Assembly: GCA_937911935.1 (NCBI GenBank) | Contig: CALDQH010000092.1 | Location: 1-7,125 of the forward strand | Origin: an uncultured Bacteroidales bacterium | GTDB lineage: Bacteria > Bacteroidota > Bacteroidia > Bacteroidales > Paludibacteraceae | DNA length: 7,125 nt | Direction of reading: 5' to 3' | Part shown: positions 4,395 through 7,125 of the stretch, in pieces | Numbering within the stretch: position 1 is the first letter of the stretch | How the letters are laid out: every line of letters starts with the position of its first letter | Notes under the pieces: model-generated | The model's input: only the letters and a program-made list of their open reading frames with translations | Database searches by the model: none | Told to the model about the DNA's origin: nothing | Translations under genes and position numbers: made by a program

Positions 4395-4418
4395 GATTAG
4401 TCGATTAGTCGATTAGTC
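4395..4418 (-). repeat. Inverted 8-bp repeat array downstream of aspS
   Basis: Three perfect units of GATTAGTC, which is GACTAATC on the minus strand, lie 12 bases past the aspS stop. They face the array at 4236-4267 across the terminator, so the two arrays are inverted relative to each other. Confidence 0.85.
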
Positions 4419-4430
4419 AGCTAAAAGCAA

Positions 4431-6185
4431 CTATTTAGGCGCTACGGTTTTTAAGAAAAGTTCGTCTAATTGGCTGTCTTCCAAGAAAGAAGGAGCATCG
4501 ATCATAACGTCGCGACCCGAATTGTTTTTTGGGAAGGCAATACAGTCGCGAATGCTGTCCAATTCGGCAAAGAGCGAAACGTAGCGGTCTAAACCGTATG
4601 CTAAACCACCGTGAGGAGGTGCACCGTAGGTAAAGGCGTTCATCAAGAAACCAAATTGTTCTTGTGCACGTTCGGGTGTAAAGCCCAAAATAGCAAACAT
4701 TTTTTGTTGCAAGGCGCTGTCGTGAATACGGATAGAACCGCCGCCCACTTCTACGCCGTTAATAACCATGTCGTATGCATTGGCGCGCACTTTGCCAGGA
4801 TCGGTATCCAACAAAGGAATATCTTCGGGTTTGGGTGCGGTAAAGGGGTGGTGCATCGCATAGAAACGCTGTGTTTCGTCGTCCCATTCCAACAAGGGGA
4901 AATCTACTACCCATAGGCAAGAGTATTTATCGGTAGGACGCAAGCCCAATTGGCTACCCATTTCCAAACGTAATTCGCACAATTGTTTGCGGGTTTTGTT
5001 GGCGTTGTCACCACTTAAAATTAGAATCAAGTCGCCTGGCTCTGCGTTAAAGGCAGCTTTTACTTGTTGCAACACTTCTTGGCTGTAGAATTTATCTACG
5101 CTCGATTTTACATTGCCGTCTGCCTCGATGCGAGCATAAACCATGCCTTTGGCACCAATTTGAGGACGTTTTACAAACTCGGTAAGAGCATCTAATTGTT
5201 TACGAGTATAAGTAGCAGCACCTTTGGCGCAAATACCGCCCACGTAGGCAGCGTTGTCAAATACAGAAAAACCATGACCTTTTACAATGTGGTCAATTTC
5301 TACAAATTTCATTTCAAAACGCGTGTCGGGCTTGTCGCTACCGTAGTATTTCATGGCATCGTGCCAAGTAATGCGAGGCAAATTGCCTAATTCGATGCCT
5401 TTGATGCTTTTAAATAGGTGTTTGCTTAAGCCTTCGAACATTTGGATTACATCCTCTTGCTCTACAAACGACATTTCGCAGTCAATTTGGGTAAATTCAG
5501 GTTGACGGTCGGCACGCAAGTCTTCGTCGCGGAAACATTTTACAATTTGAAAATAACGGTCAAAACCCGATACCATCAATAATTGTTTAAAGGTTTGGGG
5601 GCTTTGAGGTAGGGCGTAAAATTGTCCGGGATTCATGCGCGATGGCACTACAAAGTCGCGAGCACCTTCGGGGGTAGAACCAATCAAAACAGGGGTTTCT
5701 ATTTCAAGGAAACCGTTGTCGTTAAGGTATTTGCGTGTTTCAAATGCCATTTGGTGACGCAATTCTAGGTTCTTTTTAACGGCATTGCGGCGCAAGTCCA
5801 AATAACGGTAACGCATACGCAAATCGTCGCCACCATCGGTGTTGTCTTCGATGGTAAAAGGAGGTGTTTTTGCACTATTTAGAATGGTAAAGTCGCTTAC
5901 CAAAATTTCGATGTCGCCAGTAGAAAGGTTGGCATTTTTGCTGGTACGTTCCGATACCAAACCGGTAGCTTGTACTACAAATTCGCGGCCCAATGCATTG
6001 GCTTTTTCGCACAATTCGGCATTAGCATCGTCGCTAAATACCAATTGAGTAATGCCATAACGGTCGCGTAAATCAACAAAGGTCATACCGCCCATTTTGC
6101 GGATGCGTTGCACCCAACCGGCAAGGGTAACGGTTTGTCCAGCTTCTTGCAAGCTTAACTGACCACAAGTATGTGTTCTAAACAT
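4431..6185 (-). CDS. aspS: Aspartyl-tRNA synthetase
   Basis: AspRS charges tRNA-Asp using ATP. The 584-residue protein is the standard bacterial length. In order it has an OB-fold anticodon-binding domain (about 1-105, GWVQRIRKMGG and FVDLRDRYG), class II motif 1 near 150-170, and the ATPEGARD-like STPEGARDFVVPSR (170-183). Then come ALPQSPQTFKQLLM (191-204), motif 2 FRDEDLRADRQPEFTQ (218-233), the bacterial GAD insertion (about 285-425), and motif 3 GLAYGLDRYV (527-536) with Arg534. I chose ATG at 6185, which gives MFRTHTCGQL and aligns with other AspRS. The frame is open to an ATG at 6266, but that lies upstream of the predicted transcription start. Whether it is discriminating or also charges tRNA-Asn cannot be read here. 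It is convergent with folE. Confidence 0.97.
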   Translation of the reverse strand: MFRTHTCGQLSLQEAGQTVTLAGWVQRIRKMGGMTFVDLRDRYGITQLVFSDDANAELCEKANALGREFVVQATGLVSERTSKNANLSTGDIEILVSDFTILNSAKTPPFTIEDNTDGGDDLRMRYRYLDLRRNAVKKNLELRHQMAFETRKYLNDNGFLEIETPVLIGSTPEGARDFVVPSRMNPGQFYALPQSPQTFKQLLMVSGFDRYFQIVKCFRDEDLRADRQPEFTQIDCEMSFVEQEDVIQMFEGLSKHLFKSIKGIELGNLPRITWHDAMKYYGSDKPDTRFEMKFVEIDHIVKGHGFSVFDNAAYVGGICAKGAATYTRKQLDALTEFVKRPQIGAKGMVYARIEADGNVKSSVDKFYSQEVLQQVKAAFNAEPGDLILILSGDNANKTRKQLCELRLEMGSQLGLRPTDKYSCLWVVDFPLLEWDDETQRFYAMHHPFTAPKPEDIPLLDTDPGKVRANAYDMVINGVEVGGGSIRIHDSALQQKMFAILGFTPERAQEQFGFLMNAFTYGAPPHGGLAYGLDRYVSLFAELDSIRDCIAFPKNNSGRDVMIDAPSFLEDSQLDELFLKTVAPK

Positions 6186-6222
6186 AAGGTTTATATTTAA
6201 TGTGTAAATTATTACGTATGTT

Positions 6223-6261
6223 ATGCTATTAGAGCAAAATAAATCATGCGCAAAATAGCAT
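6223..6261 (-). promoter_or_regulatory. Inverted repeat in the aspS leader
   Basis: ATGCTATT (6223-6230) and AATAGCAT (6254-6261) are perfect 8-base complements around a 23-base loop, at the 5' end of the predicted aspS transcript. The loop and right arm carry a direct repeat CAAAATA. It could form a leader hairpin, but no known riboswitch or T-box feature is present. Confidence 0.3.
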
Positions 6262-6263
6262 TG

Positions 6264-6294
6264 CAAATTTAACCTTTTCTATTGATTATACAAA
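6264..6294 (-). promoter_or_regulatory. aspS promoter
   Basis: Minus-strand TTTG (6294-6291), 19 bases, then TAAATTTG (6271-6264) match both consensus elements exactly. The start would be near 6258, with a leader of about 73 bases. This supports the aspS start at 6185 rather than 6266, and shows aspS is independent of the tRNA gene upstream. Confidence 0.75.
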
Positions 6295-6316
6295 GTTGCA
6301 ACGTTTATTTAGGCAT

Positions 6317-6348
6317 AAAAAAAGAGACTGACTTGTTAGTCAATCTCT
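6317..6348 (-). terminator. Terminator of tRNA-Pro
   Basis: On the minus strand AGAGATTGACT (6348-6338) pairs with AGTCAGTCTCT (6333-6323) over 11 pairs including one G-U, with a four-base loop, followed by seven T residues. It begins nine bases after the tRNA 3' end and precedes the aspS promoter. Confidence 0.9.
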
Positions 6349-6356
6349 TAAAGTTG

Positions 6357-6431
6357 TCGGGGTAGCGGGATTCGAACCCACGACCCCCTGCTCCCAAAGC
6401 AGGTGCGCTAACCGGACTGCGCTACACCCCG
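6357..6431 (-). tRNA. tRNA-Pro (anticodon UGG)
   Basis: The 75-base sequence folds as a tRNA. The acceptor stem is CGGGGTG / TACCCCG, the D stem GCGC / GCGC, the anticodon stem CCTGC / GCAGG with loop TTTGGGA, and the T arm GTGGG-TTCGAAT-CCCGC. The anticodon TGG is at 6396-6394 and reads proline codons CCN by wobble, mainly CCA and CCG. The discriminator base is A and CCA is not encoded (CAA follows), so it must be added after transcription. The gene has its own promoter and terminator. Confidence 0.97.
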
Positions 6432-6464
6432 ATACTTGATTAGGTTTTCCTTTCAAAAGCGATG

Positions 6465-6495
6465 CAAAGGTAAGGCTTTTTTTTGAAACTGCAAA
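6465..6495 (-). promoter_or_regulatory. tRNA-Pro promoter
   Basis: Minus-strand TTTG (6495-6492), 19 bases, then TACCTTTG (6472-6465) is a full consensus match. The start would be near 6459, about 28 bases before the mature tRNA 5' end. Confidence 0.78.
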
Positions 6496-6520
6496 CTTTT
6501 TTGCGATTTTTTTTATGGAT

Positions 6521-6616
6521 GTCATCCAGAGCGAAGCGAAGGATCTCGGAAACATGCTCGTGAATGTATTAGTATATGCTCTCGAGATTCTTCCTCCTTT
6601 CGGTCGTCAGAATGAC
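6521..6616. repeat. Palindromic interspersed repeat (GTCATnC...GnATGAC type)
   Basis: The left arm 6521-6548 begins GTCATCCAGAGCGAAGCGAA and ends GGATCTCG. The right arm 6583-6616 is its imperfect reverse complement, from CGAGATTCTTCC to GTCAGAATGAC. About 34 bases separate them. The arms resemble a GTCATTCTGAGCGAAGCGAAGAATCTCG repeat that I recall as dispersed in many copies in unrelated bacterial genomes. No coding capacity is seen. It lies between the divergent tRNA and aspA promoters. Confidence 0.7.
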
Positions 6617-6653
6617 AAAGAGTGAAAGTATCAAAAAATATTCTCCTTTTTCC

Positions 6654-6684
6654 TTTGCATACATCAAGTAAGTTTGTAACTTTG
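6654..6684 (+). promoter_or_regulatory. aspA promoter
   Basis: TTTG (6654-6657), 19 bases, then TAACTTTG (6677-6684) matches both consensus elements. The start would be near 6690, with a leader of about 32 bases and no Shine-Dalgarno sequence before the ATG at 6723. Confidence 0.75.
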
Positions 6685-6722
6685 TTGCAACTTTAAAAAT
6701 CATCCTTAAATAATCTTTTTAT

Positions 6723-7125
6723 ATGGAAACAAAGAATTTGGAAGGAACACGCATTGAAAGCGACCTCATCGGCGCACGCGAAATTCCATCAAGCGCTCTT
6801 TACGGCGTACAGACATTGAGAGGTATCGAAAATTTCCCTATCAGTAATTTCCACTTGTGCGACTATGCACGTTTTATTTATGGCTTGGCTGTAACTAAGA
6901 TGGCTGCAGCTCGTGCTAACCATGCTTTGGGTCTTTTGACAGACGCTCAAGCACAGGCTATCGAACAGGCTTGCCAGGAAATTATGGACGGTCAGCACCA
7001 CGAACACTTCCCGGTAGACATGATACAGGGTGGTGCAGGTACTACAACCAACATGAATGCCAACGAAGTTATCGCTAACCGTGCCCTCGAAATCATGGGT
7101 CACCAACGCGGCGAATACCAATATT
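6723..7125 (+). CDS. aspA: Aspartate ammonia-lyase, N-terminal part
   Basis: AspA reversibly splits L-aspartate into fumarate and ammonia in the cytoplasm; in anaerobic Bacteroidales it links amino acid use to fumarate respiration. The window holds 134 codons of about 470. Residues 11-36 (IESDLIGARE, then LYGVQTLRGIEN) and 98-133 (VDMIQGGAGTTTNMNANEV..., EIMGHQRGEYQ) follow E. coli AspA closely. GGAGT-x-x-NMN is the substrate-binding loop; the catalytic signature GSSxMPxKxN lies beyond the edge. Fumarase class II is related, but RIESDLIGAREIP and FPVDMIQGGAGTT point to AspA. The start is preceded by a consensus promoter. The gene diverges from tRNA-Pro. Confidence 0.94.
   Translation, partial: METKNLEGTRIESDLIGAREIPSSALYGVQTLRGIENFPISNFHLCDYARFIYGLAVTKMAAARANHALGLLTDAQAQAIEQACQEIMDGQHHEHFPVDMIQGGAGTTTNMNANEVIANRALEIMGHQRGEYQY

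Noticed and set aside
6186..6266. Upstream ATG giving AspRS 27 extra residues.
   Set aside because: The extra residues do not fit the family, and the ATG lies before the predicted transcription start.
6340..6555. Minus-strand 71-codon ORF covering the tRNA-Pro gene.
   Set aside because: It reads through a clear tRNA and its terminator; the WEQGVVGSNPATP-like translation is a familiar tRNA artefact.
6789..7121. Minus-strand 110-codon ORF.
   Set aside because: It is a shadow of the convincing aspA frame.

Overview
The window looks like chromosome of a member of the Bacteroidota, probably order Bacteroidales. The promoters have the phylum's layout, TTTG then 19-20 bases then TAnnTTTG, and I find good matches in front of most transcription units. 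Genes lack clear Shine-Dalgarno sites. There is a secreted BspA-like leucine-rich repeat protein, and fragments of an ORF6N-type protein typical of these genomes. I cannot name a genus.

Positions 1-2300 are AT-rich and accessory in character. On the minus strand lie the N-terminal 247 codons of a secreted leucine-rich repeat protein, then a short transcription unit with its own promoter, a (CATA)14 microsatellite and a terminator, then an Abi-like (HEPN-type) candidate phage-defence gene. Behind that are two gene scraps: an ORF6N N-terminus and an unrecognised 36-codon frame. From about 1980 to 2285 is a block of hairpins ending in a consensus plus-strand promoter and a putative ~115-nt noncoding RNA with a T8 end.

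Positions 2456-4265 hold queD, queE and folE on the plus strand. FolE turns GTP into dihydroneopterin triphosphate, QueD turns that into 6-carboxytetrahydropterin, and QueE contracts it to 7-carboxy-7-deazaguanine, so the three genes are consecutive steps toward preQ0 and queuosine tRNA modification. FolE also feeds folate synthesis. QueC and later enzymes are not in the window. Short tandem repeats sit between these genes: a 7-base family before queD, and an 8-base family (GACTAATC) before folE, inside the folE 3' end, and inverted beyond the terminator.

Positions 4321-6495 hold a bidirectional terminator, convergent aspS (aspartyl-tRNA synthetase) on the minus strand with its promoter, and tRNA-Pro(UGG) with its own promoter and terminator. 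Positions 6521-6616 hold a palindromic interspersed repeat. The last 400 bases are the start of aspA (aspartate ammonia-lyase) on the plus strand with a consensus promoter. The housekeeping half is ordinary. The points of interest are the two small transcription units, the defence-like gene beside gene debris, and the dispersed short repeats.
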